DNA of 64,000 bases, from NCBI RefSeq assembly GCF_004193775.1, contig NC_041016.1, forward strand, positions 39,106,547-39,170,546, in the 5' to 3' direction. A program made the translations under genes and the position numbers. The DNA comes from Glycine soja (Eukaryota; Streptophyta; Magnoliopsida; Fabales; Fabaceae). The notes beneath the pieces were generated by a model, which made no database searches, was not told where the DNA came from, and saw only the letters and a list, made by a program, of their open reading frames with translations. This document shows positions 22,176 to 33,692 of the stretch, piece after piece. Numbering within the stretch: the stretch's first letter is position 1; each line of letters starts with the position of its first letter.

Positions 22176-23314
22176 CTAAGAGGATGATGGAGGCGGTGGT
22201 GGTGGATCAAAGCAAGTACGAATGAAGGAGACATCTTCTTCAACTTGTGTGAGGCGAATATCCATGCCGGCAAAGCGTGTATCCAATGAGTCAAAACATT
22301 CACCAACATAAGAACGAAGACCTCGTAATTCGGTAAGGACTTCATTCAGGAGTGCTAAATCTTCACGCTGAGGAGGAGGTGAAGGAGTACGCTCATCTTG
22401 AGGAGGGAGTGCGTCTTTCTTTAGCCATTGACCATTCCGATCCTTATGGTAACCAAAGGAAGTCACAGCACCAGCACTAATTGCAAAGGAACGCTTGACT
22501 TGAACAAATGGCTCATCATCAAGCGGAATTTGAAAATGACGCAGAAACAAAGTTATCAACTGTGGATAAGGTAGAGGTGCATTGGCCCGTAATGCCTTAT
22601 GCATTCGGTACCGAACCAAATGGGCCCAGTCGATCTGACGATCGGTGAGAAAAGCCCACATCAGAATCAAATCCTTCTCAGATGCTTGTGCTAAATTTGA
22701 AGACCGGGGAAGCAAAATTCTAACAATGATATAGTGCATGATGCGATTATCAAAAGTTAATGATCCGGCCAGCAATCTACTGATCATTTCAGCCTGGTCA
22801 TTGCAGTCCATACGGCGAGCATCATGACTAGAATAATAAATTTCCCGTCATCAACAATGGTGCCCTCAAAAGGTGCACCTTGACTGGGTAAATGAGTTAA
22901 AGAAAAGAATAAGGACTGATCAGTGATCATAGGAATACCATGCACCTCAGAGGAAATAATGCCATCCTGAATTTTCAAATTGCAGTAGAAGACCTTTACA
23001 AGTTCAGGATAATGTGGCAGTTTTAATGACATGAAATCAACAAGGCCAGAATTATGAAACACTTGATAACAATCAAACGTTTCATCATTAAAGAACTCTA
23101 CGTCTAGGTACTTAGGGTCTAATATGATCCTAGAAGAAAATTGAGAGAGGTACCGTAGACGCTGATCATCGGAAGAAAACAATGTGGATGATCTTGGAGA
23201 TGATAAAGATGGATGAATAGGTGCTGTGGGTGCTTCGGATGGTCCGTGGCGGCGATGGGCAGCATCAGCGACAGTGGAGGATGATCCCTTTCTCTTCTTC
23301 GATGGCTCTGCCAT
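22176..23314 (-). pseudogene. Accessory ORF, putative plant transposon protein family
   Basis: About 379 codons from ATG 23314 (MAEPSKKRKGSSS). The function is unknown; I place it in the family annotated as 'putative plant transposon protein' by its pattern, not by a search. First part (22784-23314): basic, Ser-rich start, then HYPELVKVFYCNLKI and EVHGIPMITDQSLFFSLTHLP. Second part (22176-22811): FDNRIMHYIIVRILLPRSSN, LILMWAFLTDRQIDWAHLVR, PLPYPQLITLFLRHFQIPL, a short coiled coil (LLNEVLTELRGLRSYVGECF) and a Pro/Ser tail. The two parts are in different frames, joined at a one-base loss near 22835. The same domain layout recurs at 48222-49487 in an Ogre-like element. It is not an RT, integrase or known envelope. 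Confidence 0.75.
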
Positions 23315-23493
23315 TTGATGAAGTTTTAGTGGATTTTAATCGGTGGATGTGAAAGAGGAGTGAAAAAGAGGAAGATTGGGCTTTACGGGACGTGATTTAG
23401 TGAAGATTTGAGTGAGATACGAAGGTTGGAAGATTTAGGTATGGAGGACGTGTGAGGGAAAGCCTTGGCTGCGCAGCAACTCTGATTTCGTGA

Positions 23494-23660
23494 GTATTTA
23501 TAGACGAGGACGAGTTGTAATCAATTACAAGGCTTGGTAATCGATTACAGGAGTAATAAACCTTCTGGTAATCGATTACAGGATGTTGTAATCGATTACA
23601 GGCTGCCTGTTCTTGTGTAATCGATTACACTAGATGGTAATCGATTACCATAGCATAAAC
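23494..23660 (-). promoter_or_regulatory. Putative internal promoter of accessory ORF
   Basis: On the minus strand a cluster of six TAATCGATTA-type sites (23518-23652) is followed by CTATAAATAC (23494-23503), about 180 bases before the ATG at 23314. The same order, palindromes then TATA box, is found in the copia LTRs of this window, so this looks like a copied U3 promoter inside the element. Whether it is used is not shown by sequence. Confidence 0.5.
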
Positions 23661-24195
23661 TAGGCTAGTTCCTCTAAAGTAACCTATGTTTATGCTAAAT
23701 ACATCTAACACTATCAATCATGATCACTAATATGTATTTAATTCATTCAAACAAGTATTAATCAAACAATTAACACACACCAATCAAATATAATCAAATA
23801 CTTACAATTAAACACAATCAAACAAAAGCAATCATCAAAACATAATCAAAGACAATCAACATAACTATCAAAAAATATTGATGAAAATCAAATATTTAAG
23901 GAGTAAACAAGCATCAAAACTCATTCAAAACTTAACAAAAAATCATCAAAGTAATCAATCAAAGACAAGTGACCTGTTGGTATCATTTGATATTACTTGT
24001 TGGGCTTGTTGATCAAGTGGCCTTTGTTTTTTGAATAAACTTTGATGCATGCCATTTGTTTGGAGAAATTGCTATCAATGTATCGCTTTTGCTCTTCTCT
24101 GTTTTCATAGTCTTTCATCATGATACCCAGATTTATGATTTTATTTTTCTGAATCACTTGAAGAATTTTTTTTTTTTATTTTCTTCCCAAGTGAT
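23661..24195 (-). other. Non-coding stretch where pol would be
   Basis: A/T-rich with many CAATCAAA and ATCATCAAA repeats (23720-23960). No pol motif in any frame. A complete copia element would have about 3.5-4 kb of pol here. Confidence 0.6.
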
Positions 24196-25197
24196 CTATG
24201 TTTTCTTTTCTTTCTTTTCTTTGAGATTCCTCTTGTCGGATTTTTCAATTCTTCTTTCAAAGACAAGATAATCGGATCTCATGTGCCCAGGTTGATTACT
24301 TTCATAGCATGATAGGGCTAAGGAGGAGTCTTCTTCTTTCTTCTTTGTATTCATGTTTGATTTCCTTTTATTTCTTTTGTTTCTCAGAAATTTATTGAAC
24401 CTTTTCACAAAGAGTCTGAAATCATCATCATCTTCTTCTGTTTCAATCAAGTCCTCTTTGTCACTTTCTTCTTGAATAAAAGATGATGAGGTTCTGAGTG
24501 TTATTCCTTTTCTCTTTATATCATTCTCTTCATGTTGATGAAGTCTCATAAGTTCCATTTCATGTTCTTGAAGTTTTCCAAAGAGAGTGGCAAGAGACAT
24601 ATTAGTGAGATTTCTTGATTCTGCAATTGCTGTTACTTTTGGTTGCCATTGCCTGCTTAAACATCTCAACACTTTGTTAATAAGATCTTCATTAGGAAAT
24701 ATTTTTCCCAAAGATGCAAGATGATTAACTATACAAGTAAATCTCTTCTTCATATCTTCTATGGTCTCATATTGAAACATTCTGAACATTTCATATTCAT
24801 GTATAAGAGTGTTTATTCTAGATCTCTTGATATCGGTTGTGCCTTCATAGGTTACTTGCAAAGTATCCCACATTTCTTTTGCATTTTTACAATTTGAGAC
24901 TCTAAAAAATTCATCCATGCCTAATGTAGAAGTGATTATATTTTTTGCCTTTAAATTGTATTGAACCTTTCTTCTTTCATCATCATTCCATTCTTCTCTT
25001 GGTTTTTCTATAGTTGCATTTCCCACTACCTTTGTAGGAATAAAAGGACAAACTTCAATGGCATCCCATATATTTAAATCTATGGCCTCAATAAGGATCT
25101 GCATTCGGGTTTTCCAATAGTAATAACCCTCGCCATTGAACATAAGAGGCCTATTAATAGAATTTCCCTCAAGAAATGGAAAGTTGGATGAGGCCAT
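24196..25197 (-). CDS. Copia gag (UBN2-type) polyprotein
   Basis: A 333-codon open frame, the structural gag protein of a SIRE/Maximus-like Ty1/copia element. The start MASSNFPFLEGNSINRPLMF is the usual one. Residues about 15-40 (FNGEGYYYWKTRMQ) and 60-200 (YNLKAKNIITSTLGMDEFFR, EMWDTLQVTYEGT, RINTLIHEYEMFRM, LASLGKIFPNEDLINKVLRC) are the UBN2 gag domain. Residues 205-230 are helical and 245-275 acidic, followed by a basic stretch. The zinc knuckle near 297-310 is damaged: CYESNQPGHMRSDYL lacks the second and last Cys of CX2CX4HX4C. The frame ends in a Lys/Glu run without reaching a protease. The frame is intact, but function is doubtful. Confidence 0.85.
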   Translation of the reverse strand: MASSNFPFLEGNSINRPLMFNGEGYYYWKTRMQILIEAIDLNIWDAIEVCPFIPTKVVGNATIEKPREEWNDDERRKVQYNLKAKNIITSTLGMDEFFRVSNCKNAKEMWDTLQVTYEGTTDIKRSRINTLIHEYEMFRMFQYETIEDMKKRFTCIVNHLASLGKIFPNEDLINKVLRCLSRQWQPKVTAIAESRNLTNMSLATLFGKLQEHEMELMRLHQHEENDIKRKGITLRTSSSFIQEESDKEDLIETEEDDDDFRLFVKRFNKFLRNKRNKRKSNMNTKKKEEDSSLALSCYESNQPGHMRSDYLVFERRIEKSDKRNLKEKKEKKT

Positions 25198-25233
25198 TTC
25201 TATTCTTGAAGTTTTTAAACTTTATACAAGAAT

Positions 25234-25248
25234 CCTGCTCTGATACCA
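25234..25248 (-). other. Primer binding site of copia element
   Basis: The minus-strand sequence TGGTATCAGAGCAGG sits two bases after the LTR end. It matches initiator tRNA-Met. Confidence 0.85.
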
Positions 25249-25250
25249 CT

Positions 25251-25868
25251 TGTTAGACAAATGGCCTCAGTTATCTTAAGAAGGGGGGGTTGAATTAAGA
25301 TAACAAGAACTATTCCCCAATTTAAAATTTCGCTCTCTCTTTTTAGATTAACAATGCACCCTTAACATGAATTACTCAAAAGAAAATTCAGAATAAACTT
25401 CTTTAAAGGAAAAAGATAAATAGCAATAAATAAAAGAAGTTTAAGGGAAGAGAGAAATGCAAACTTGATTTATACTGGTTCGGTCACTTCCTGTGCCTAT
25501 GTCCAGTCCTCAAGCAACCCACTTGAGATTTTCCACTCTCTTTGTAAAATCCTTTTACAAAGTCTGAATCACACAGGGACAACCCTTTCCTTGTGTTCAG
25601 GAATCCTTTATAACAAGAGACCCTCGGTCTCTTAACCCCTTTTCAAAAGTAAAAAGAAAAGAAGAAGAAACCTCTCTTGAAAGAGACAGATTGTACAATG
25701 AAGATCAATCACAATTCCTTATTTGAATATGCAAGTGTTTGACCAAGGAATCTTTGAGAGGATAAGACATTTCAATTTAGAAAAACTCTCTTAATCTTTT
25801 GAGAGGATAAAACTTTTTGGGCAATCAAAAACTCTCTCTTAATTCGTGTTTCCAAGTCACATATAAAT
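25251..25868 (-). repeat. 5' LTR of copia element, truncated
   Basis: It matches 20481-21097 almost base for base from TGTTAGACA, then stops abruptly after CACATATAAAT at 25868. The missing part is U3, including all TAATCGATTA sites and most of the promoter. Confidence 0.88.
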
Positions 25869-26766
25869 GACAAGATTCAAGTGGACTTAACAAAGAGTAA
25901 GGAACCATTTTCTTGTGAGAAGATGAAGTTGCATTGAGGAAGTGGATGATGGACAGAGATACATTGGGGTGTACTGGGCAGAGAGGTTCAAATAACATAG
26001 GGGAATTAGCGACTGGTGACTACCCGACATATAGTGCACTCATTTGGTGGAGTTAACTCAGACCACTTTTTGCTACACCTAACGGGCTTTGAGACTATGG
26101 TTTTTGTGCAATGTATCTGGATGTAGTGATCACTCTCGACTATCATCCACATGATTTTGTAAGACCTTCAAGGCCTGGGAGAATTGGTGGCAGTGATTAG
26201 GCCCTATTGTGAATTAAGTGTGATATTTATGCGCTTAAGATGCGAGATGTTGTTTGTTTAGATAGTCACATGCAGTGGTTACATAGAATATATGTTTTAT
26301 TTTTGTTTTACTATTGCATGATGTTTGTAGCATTTGAGGAGCAGAGAACTCACCCCTACAACCAACAACTTTCAGGTAATAACAATGCCGAGTACCCCAA
26401 GGCATCTGTGGCATAGTATAGCTCGCAAAGAGAGCGAGTATGGCCCTAGACTATAACGCGAACTACACATTACACCTGTCATACTCGAGTCCTTGTAGTG
26501 CCAACTGATAAATTGAATACAACGTGCATCGAGTACACCTTGTGAAGGTTACAGAGGACCGAGGTGACCATTTGGACATGTCATCCAAGGAGATGGAGGA
26601 GTATCGGGAACTACTGAAGCAGTAGGAACTGACGTCTAAGGAAGAAAGTGATTATTCTTTCGAGGACACATCTTAGTTAGTTCTAAACTTCTAGTGTGAT
26701 AAGCTGGTCCTAGTTTCTTTATTGTTTTGATGTATTATGAGAGATATTTTCTCCACAGACATGTAT
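25869..26766. other. Unclassified LTR-like remnant
   Basis: It starts abruptly at the copia break. The content (GAACTCACCCCTACAACC near 26346, short non-coding frames) suggests the interior of a gypsy LTR, family not recognised. No gene. Confidence 0.4.
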
Positions 26767-27725
26767 TGATGTAATCCTACCCCCACAAGGGCATTGGATA
26801 GAAAACTCCAAGCAGATTGGGCCAGAGATGCAAGAGAAGGCCCTAGGGTTCTTATGAGCCTTAGGATAGATTTTGGGTCCATGGGCTAAGTATGAGCCCA
26901 CTTATCTTTGTAAATATTAGATTAAGGTTTCATTATTTTTGGGCCTTGTATTTAGGGCTCCATATTGTAGGCAGGGTACCCTAGAAATATAGGATTTTTT
27001 AGCCCTTTTATTTTAGGGCACCTAGACTAGTTTTTGTATTAGGGGTAGTTTTGTAATTTCACATGCACTAAGTGAATATTTGATGTGTGTTGGGAAATAA
27101 ATTTAATTGAATTGGTAGAAGCCCAATCCAATTAAATTTTAGAGGGGGAGATGAGCATTTGCTTACTGCACCCCATTACCACATCATATAGTCACACTTT
27201 GTGCATGTCCTTCATGCTTTACATGCCTCATGACACCTAAGCACACTTAGTGGAGAATCTTGGAATTGATCTTGGATTAGTGGGCTGATCCATAACTAAA
27301 ATTCACTAATCATAATTAGTGAAATTTTGGCTCCACAAATTCAATTTCAAATTCAAGTGAAATTTGAATTGAAATTCAAATTTCCCTCCAATTTTGTGTG
27401 ACACTTAGGCTATAAATAGAGGTCATGTGTGTGCATTTTTTTGAACTTTGATCATTTGAATATTAACTTCAGATTTCAGAGCTCTTTTAGAGCACAAAAT
27501 TTCGTGCTCTTCTCTCCCTCTCCCTTCATTCATCTCCTTCTTCCTCCAAGCTCTTATCCATGGTCTCCTATGGTGGTGAGCTTCTTCTAGACTCATCTTC
27601 TCCTTGAAGTGGCGTCTTCTCTCTCTCTTCCTTCTCCATTCCGCTGCCATTCATCTTCCAAGGAGCAAAGGAATCCATTGGTGAAGAAGATCCTAGGCCT
27701 ACAAGCTCCAATGGAGCTTGCATCA
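26767..27725 (+). mobile_element. Solo LTR, family C, plus orientation
   Basis: It starts TGATGTAATCCTACC and ends GGAGCTTGCATCA, 959 bp. It is the reverse complement counterpart of 29714-30653 and of 41408-42371. The flanks are TGTAT (left) and ATAAC (right), which do not match each other but match, inverted, the flanks of the partner LTR (see findings). A 75-codon frame inside (27423-27650) recurs in every copy of this LTR and is not a gene. A TATA-like CTATAAATAG is at about 27410. Confidence 0.9.
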
Positions 27726-29713
27726 ATAACTCTAGTGTCAATAATGAATTCGAAACAAATTTTAATTATCAATACAAAATAAATAAAGATAAAAAAAATT
27801 AATATAAGTGTAACCTATATCAATACCAACACGAAATAAGTCTAACAGAACATGAATCAATACGAAACAAATAAAGATAAAAAATTAGAAAAATAAGTCT
27901 AATATAACATTAAATAATATATGATATGATATGAATACAAAAACGGGACGAATCACCTTGAAGTTTTTAGACTTAGTTTTCTTTTAGAGAAAGATATTGA
28001 TGCCACACTCAAGAAATAGGTGAGAAAGTGAGTGATAAGTCATAGATTTGATCACCACATGTTGGCTTGATAAGATCTGATTCAGTTCTTTATCCAAGAA
28101 CAAAGAGAAGCTCTCACAAAAGAGAGAAAACTCAAACTTTCATTCAGACTCCAATCTGCCTCAAAGCTATAAATTTCCTACTATTTATAGGCTAGGCTTC
28201 CTTCTAAACATCCCACTAGGAATTAATTCCCACTTAGAATTAAATTCCCACTCGCAATAAAACCCCACTAACCACTATAATAACTTGGGAAGCCTAAAAA
28301 CATAAAAATTGACCTATAAGATGTCAACAGCCATATCATTTTATTACATGAAAATAAAATGCGAAAATTAAAGGAAAATTTGAAAATGGGCTGTAATTAG
28401 TTCTTTAGACCAAAAGCTATGTAATCCATCCAAATAAACTCCAACCCATAGTTGCATCTTGAACATAAACTCTTGGGCTCATTGTGCTCTTCAAATTATT
28501 GTCTTTAAGTTTGTGGAATTTATCTTCAAGTTGTACAAATGAGATAATTCTTGGTTTAGACACTTGCATGACTAAGCTTTGGAAAGACTTCTTAGTTCTT
28601 TTCGGTCTTGCTTAATTTGGTCATTGGGCATTTCATTCATTGCAAAAGATATTTGAAGTCATTGGACCCTTGCTGGATCATATCAAGATAAGTCTAAAAT
28701 ATGTTTTTGTATCAACTACATAGTAGAAACTTATTATCAATGTGCATACATAAGCAACAAAATCAAGTTTGTATTACATTTGATACATAGAAATAAAAAG
28801 ACTAACATGCAATGGAAAGGCAAGGGGCATGAGATGCATGCATGAATAGGGGTGACTGGATGCAAGAAAATAATGAATGAGTGTGAAGTTTCTAGTGAAT
28901 GAGAGCAAAACTACAATTACCCACCACTGTTACATGGAACTTGGAACTAACTTAAGTGGAATACTTTATTTTAATTTATTTAAAACTCTTCAATTAATTT
29001 ATTTATGAAAGTATTTATAAACTTTTGTGATTTGAAGGCCAAAGGCTAAAACACACAAAACCAAAATAAAATCATTTCATGATATATATACAACAACATA
29101 ATATATCAAATCTCCCGAAAATATGTGTATAAACATAAACCATATTATAAGGATAAATTACATAAACTCTTAGCTGGTCAACACTATACATAACTTTAAA
29201 GAGGAAACAAAAATGGATAATATGTCTTCACATCCAAATATGCATATACATGAAGTCCCCAAAGACATGGGACAACCTCCTATTGATTAGCCCCACATAC
29301 GTCAGATACAAGATCATCATAGGCATGCACCACAATGTAACAATGCAAGGATAAGCTTATTAAAAACAAGCATACTAAAACAATATACATGTAACACCTA
29401 AAAGTTTAAACAAAAAATATTGCTTCAAAACGCTTTAATTTAATTTATTTTAGAAATACACATCACTTTTTTTAACCGTTACTTATAAATAATAAAAACA
29501 ACTTTCTATACTATTTTTTTACAAAACAAAATGTGATAGTTGGAAAATGCTAAATAGTTGCATGAAATTAAAATAAATGCAAATGTAGAGTAATTCAATT
29601 TCTATACATAAATAAAATGAAACTTGTAGTGTCACAGAGAAATATATGGATACAACCCATAATAGTGTGATAATAAACAAAATACATTTTCATCCCTTCT
29701 ACAACAAAATACA
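27726..29713. other. Segment between inverted LTRs, apparently inverted
   Basis: 1988 bp, AT-rich, with no coding frame. It contains the solo LTR at 27997-28685 and, from about 29080 to 29400, LTR-like text of an unknown family. The flanks show that this block has been flipped by recombination between the two family C LTRs. Confidence 0.7.
27997..28685 (-). mobile_element. Probable solo LTR, TSD AGATA
   Basis: In minus sense it starts TGATATGATCCAGCAAGG and ends GAGTGTGGCATCAA. AGATA flanks both sides (27992-27996 and 28686-28690). A TATA box CTATAAATAG is present in minus sense near 28190. One extra base at the inner end leaves the exact left boundary uncertain by one. Confidence 0.65.
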
Positions 29714-30653
29714 TGATGCAAGCTCCATTGGAGCTTGTAGGCCTAGGATCTTCTTCATCAATGGATTCCTTTGCTTTTTGGAAGATGAATGGCAGCGGAA
29801 TGGAGAAGGAAGAGAGAGAGGAGACGCCACTTCAAGGAGAAGATGAGTCTAGAAGAAGCTCACCACCATAGGAGGCCATGGATAAGAGCTTGGAGGAAGA
29901 AAGAGATCAATGAAGGGAGAGGGAGAGAAGACCACGAAATTTTGTGCTCTAAAAGAGCTCTGAAATCTGAAGTTAATATTCAAATGATCAAAGTTCGAAA
30001 AAATGCACACACATGACCTCTATTTATAGCCTAAGTGTCACACAAAATTGGAGGGAAATTTGAATTTCAATTCAAATTTCACTTGAATTTGAAATTGAAT
30101 TTGTGGAGCCAAACTTTGGAGCCAAAATTTCACTAATTATGATTAGTGAATTTTAGTTATGGATCAGCCCACTAATCCAAGATCAATTCCAAGATTCTCC
30201 ACTAAGTGTGCTTAGGTGTCATGAGGCATGTAAAGCATGAAGGACATGCACAAAGTGTGACTATATGATGTGGCAATGGGGTGTAGTAAGCAAATGCTCA
30301 TCTCCCCCTCTAAAATTTAATTGGATTGGGCTTCTACCAATTCAATTAAATTTATTTCCCAACACACATCAAATATTCACTTAGTGCATGTGAAATTACA
30401 AAACTACCCCTAATACAAAAACTAGTCTAGGTGCCCTAAAATAAAAGGGCTGAAAAATCCTATATTTCTAGGGTACCCTGCCTACAATATGGAGCCCTAA
30501 ATACAAGGCCCAAAGATAAGTGGGCTTGTACTTAGCCCATGGACCCGAAATCTATCCTAAGTCTCATAAGAACCCTAGGGCCTTCTCTTGCATCTCTGGC
30601 CCAATCTACTTGGAGTTTTCTATCCAATGCCCTTGCGGGGTAGGATTGCATCA
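29714..30653 (-). mobile_element. Solo LTR, family C, minus orientation
   Basis: 940 bp, TGATGCAAGCTCC to GGATTGCATCA on the plus strand, very similar to 26767-27725 reversed. The flanks are ATACA (left) and GTTAT (right). Neither a PBS nor a PPT follows, so it is a solo LTR. Confidence 0.9.
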
Positions 30654-31250
30654 GTTATGGTGAGATTATATACAACAACTTGTTTCCATTGTGTCTAATG
30701 AATTTGCACCTCCTAACACAATAGGAATAAGCAATGTTTTATAAATTGGACCAGTAGTCGATCCAATCTAGGCATTGGGTTGATGGGTTACTGGTCGAAA
30801 GCAGTGGGTTAGTAGTTGAACCACACAAATCGGTGTAAGTAATATAAATATTTGTATTAATTGTACCACAAGTTAATAATTAATCATGACAATTTGGTAA
30901 TAAGTTGATCCATTAAATAATTTTCAAGTTCTTAGTTCAATTCTTAACTATACTGTTTTTTGTACTTCCATTAAATATTTCATTTTTAAAAATAATCAAT
31001 ACTGAGTAAACTGTTTCAACCAAATTGGTTCACTAGGTCAATTGTACCGGCTTACCATTTCAATCATAGAACTCGTCAGATCAAACCGGATTGGACCGGG
31101 TCAATGGCATAGGTCATTCTAGTTTTAAAATTATGGAAATATGTTTTCATGATCAAAAGAACTTGTTTCTGTCAAAGATATTTTCGTAAAAAGAATACCA
31201 AAAAAGCATGGATATGAACTTAATATTGTGGGGTGAGAATAACAAAAGGT

Positions 31251-31296
<46 letters not shown>

Positions 31297-32396
31297 TCAA
31301 ATGCTTTTGGGCCTCACGAGGGTTGTTTTTTATGTGCATATGTATAGCAAATCTCTAAGATGTGTTTAGTGAAAAATGTATAACAAGAATTTTCCAAGAT
31401 GATGAACATAAATAGGTTTTAGCTATGAAGATTAAAATTTAAAAAACATTATGGACCAAAATTATTAAAATATTAATAGTTTACCGATTGTTGTCACATC
31501 AATAAACAAGGCTAATCAAATGCAATTCGGCTAACTTTTGCTCCAACGTGATTCCAAAATTTGAATCTGGTAATCAAGAGATTTGTGAGTCAAAAGGGAA
31601 AATTTGCCTTCCAACTATTATGGGTTTTCAAGCTACTTTGAAAATCACTTGATTGAAGATGAAATGTAATAGAAAATATAGATAAAAGGCTTGAAGATAA
31701 ATGAATTTGAAAATGCTAAGACTGAGAGTAGAAAACTAAATGTAGAAATAGCCAGAAAAGATAATTATATTGATTGATTGATTTGATGTGTCTTTCTAAC
31801 ATTTTTAAACACATATTTATACACAAAATATATGATATAACTGTCTAAGATCCTGTTGGCCCATGTTAGGCCATTATTTGGCTGTGCAACTATCAATTTG
31901 GCTAACATACACATATTTCGGTTAATCTTATCTTCAGTTGCATCCTTGTTGCCCCGATTTCTACTCCTAACCGCTTCACTATATGTTCCTTGTTTTTCGT
32001 ATCCATGCTGAGTGAGACTTCCATTGACTTCACATCTGCCAAATCCTAACTACTTAGCTGATAATAAATTCAAATCATTCAAAATAACTTTGAATATATT
32101 TTGGTTATCTTCATCCTCGTATTTTACCAATGACTTGTTAATTAGATTTATCATATTGGCTAACAAAATATTTTGGGTGATAATAATGCAGATTGCTTAA
32201 ATGAAGCACTAACTGAACTACTTTTCACATTCTAGTTGTTACAAACATTTTTTTCACCCCTCTTTAAATAACTGACTTTACTACCTCTTCAAGTCATCCA
32301 AATTACCTTTACCTTTCCTCTCTCCTTGCTTTCCCTTCATGCTTCTTGCTTTCTTCCTCCCTAATTCACCATGTCTTCACACTACTCACGCCCTTG
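30654..32396. other. Intergenic with TIR element and (TA)n
   Basis: 30732-31136 is a degenerate short TIR element of the type at 13232 (GTTTTATAAATTGGACC at the left, TAGTTTTAAAATTATGG at the right). 31254-31292 is (TA)n. The remainder is AT-rich with no gene seen. Confidence 0.45.
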
Positions 32397-32896
32397 CCTC
32401 CTCACCTTCAATATGTCTTTCTAGAGGGCGAGGATGAGAAACCAACCATCATTAGTAGCACATTATGCAACGAGGAAGAAAAGAGACTAGTGGAGGTACT
32501 AAAGAAGCACAAGCAAGCCTTAGGAAGGAAAATCTCCAACCATAAAGGAATAAGCCCATCCATCTGCATGCAAAACATCAACCTTGAAGAGGACTTCAAA
32601 CTAGTAGCACAACAACAAAGGAAACTCAATCTGGTGATGAAAAAGGGAGTCCGAAAAGAAGTACTAAAACTTCTTGAAGTTGAAATGATATATGCCATTT
32701 CCAACAGCACATGGGTAACCCCCGTGCATGTAGTCCCCCCAAAAATATGGAATAAGAGTGATAAAGAATGACAAGAATGAGTTGATTCCCACAAGGACCG
32801 TGATTGGTGGAGAATGTGCATTGATTACCGCCTTCTAACCAAGGCAACAAGGAAATACCACTTTCCTCTTCCCTTCATGGATCAAATGTTTGAGAG
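32397..32896 (+). pseudogene. Ty3/gypsy RT fragment (Athila-like)
   Basis: The frame begins LPPHLQYVFLEGEDEKP and runs through EKRLVEVLKKHKQALG, ISPSICMQNINLEEDF, KEVLKLLEVEMIYAISNSTW and VTPVHVVP, the N-terminal part of an Athila-type reverse transcriptase. It is then frameshifted, with WRMCIDYRLLTKATRKYHF and PLPFMDQMFE in another frame to 32896. The catalytic block is absent. A TIR-type element starts directly at 32897. Confidence 0.85.
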
Positions 32897-33300
32897 CATG
32901 GTTCTGAAACTCGGATCGGACCAGCCGGTTTGACTGGGAACCGGTCACATCTCTGGTTCAAAGCTTCCTAGAAACCAGGACGTCCTTGAACCGGTTAAAA
33001 ACTATTGAACAAGTCAAAAATCGGTGGGTTAATTGGTTTTACTGGTTTGCACTTAAAACTATATTTTTAAAAAAAATCAAAACAACACTGTTTTGGTTTT
33101 AAAAACAAGAACAATGCCATTTACCACTGGCTGCACATTAAGCCAATAAGCCTTTTTTTCTTTCACAATTTCACACTCTCTAGTTTGGGCTCTCTCTCAC
33201 CGTCTCACGAGTTGCGAATGATCGCTATGGCGGTGCCTCACTCTCTGGCAACACAACAACTTCATGGAAGATGAGCTGCATGCAACATCATGTCTCAACA
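32897..33300 (+). mobile_element. Possible hAT-like TIR element, one end
   Basis: It starts CATGGTTCTGAAACTCGGATC, followed by repeated GGACC/CCGGTT words (ACCAGCCGGTTTGACTGGG). It interrupts the RT fragment. The right end could not be located, so the end coordinate is a guess. Confidence 0.35.
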
Positions 33301-33692
33301 AGGCTAAGTATTTTGTTGTTCTTCATGAATCTCTTCAAGGTAATTTGTGAATGGGGGCTTTCTTTTTTGACAATTTTTACTTTTTACCTCTATTGATACA
33401 AGCAACACTAATAACAAAGGTAGCTACCCAAAGCAAAGCAATTGTGTTATCTTTGTTCAACCTAATTTCAAATAAAGGAGCTTTCACCCCCTCGTGTGTG
33501 TAATCGTCCTTAATAAACAAATCCATTCTCTTATGCAGAATATGCCCTAGCTAGTTTGATTTTCAATCCCTATGACAACTTAATCGTCCTTCATAACTTA
33601 TGTGTTCTCTCTATGTGAAGATGTCAATGTTCATTTTTAGATCAATGGAATATTAAACATATTAACAATTTAAAAATTAGAGTCCTATCCTT
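33301..33692. other. Spacer, no gene seen
   Basis: AT-rich, no supported feature. Confidence 0.3.

Larger units (their letters stand above)
20481..25868 (-). mobile_element. Ty1/copia element lacking pol, with 3' accessory ORF
   Basis: Minus-strand order: truncated 5' LTR (25251-25868), PBS, gag (24196-25197), non-coding stretch, putative internal promoter, accessory ORF (22176-23314), PPT, 3' LTR (20481-21556). No protease, integrase or RT is found between 23315 and 24195, so it is non-autonomous and would depend on a related copia element. The PPT (AAAAAGGGGGAGAT) and iMet PBS are typical of SIRE/Maximus-type copia elements. The 5' LTR is cut at 25868, so TSDs cannot be checked. Confidence 0.85.

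Noticed and set aside
22176..23314. Envelope-like ORF as in SIRE1
   Set aside because: The position fits, but there is no signal peptide or transmembrane segment, and the motif order matches the Ogre accessory ORF instead.
26517..26690. Gypsy chromodomain or integrase tail
   Set aside because: A short region with codons such as VKVTEDRGDHLDMSSKE is suggestive, but it has stops and no conserved block, so it is left unclassified.
27423..27650. 75-codon basic ORF, repeated at 29789-30016 and 41422-41841
   Set aside because: It lies inside family C LTRs on the strand opposite to the element and recurs only because the LTR does.
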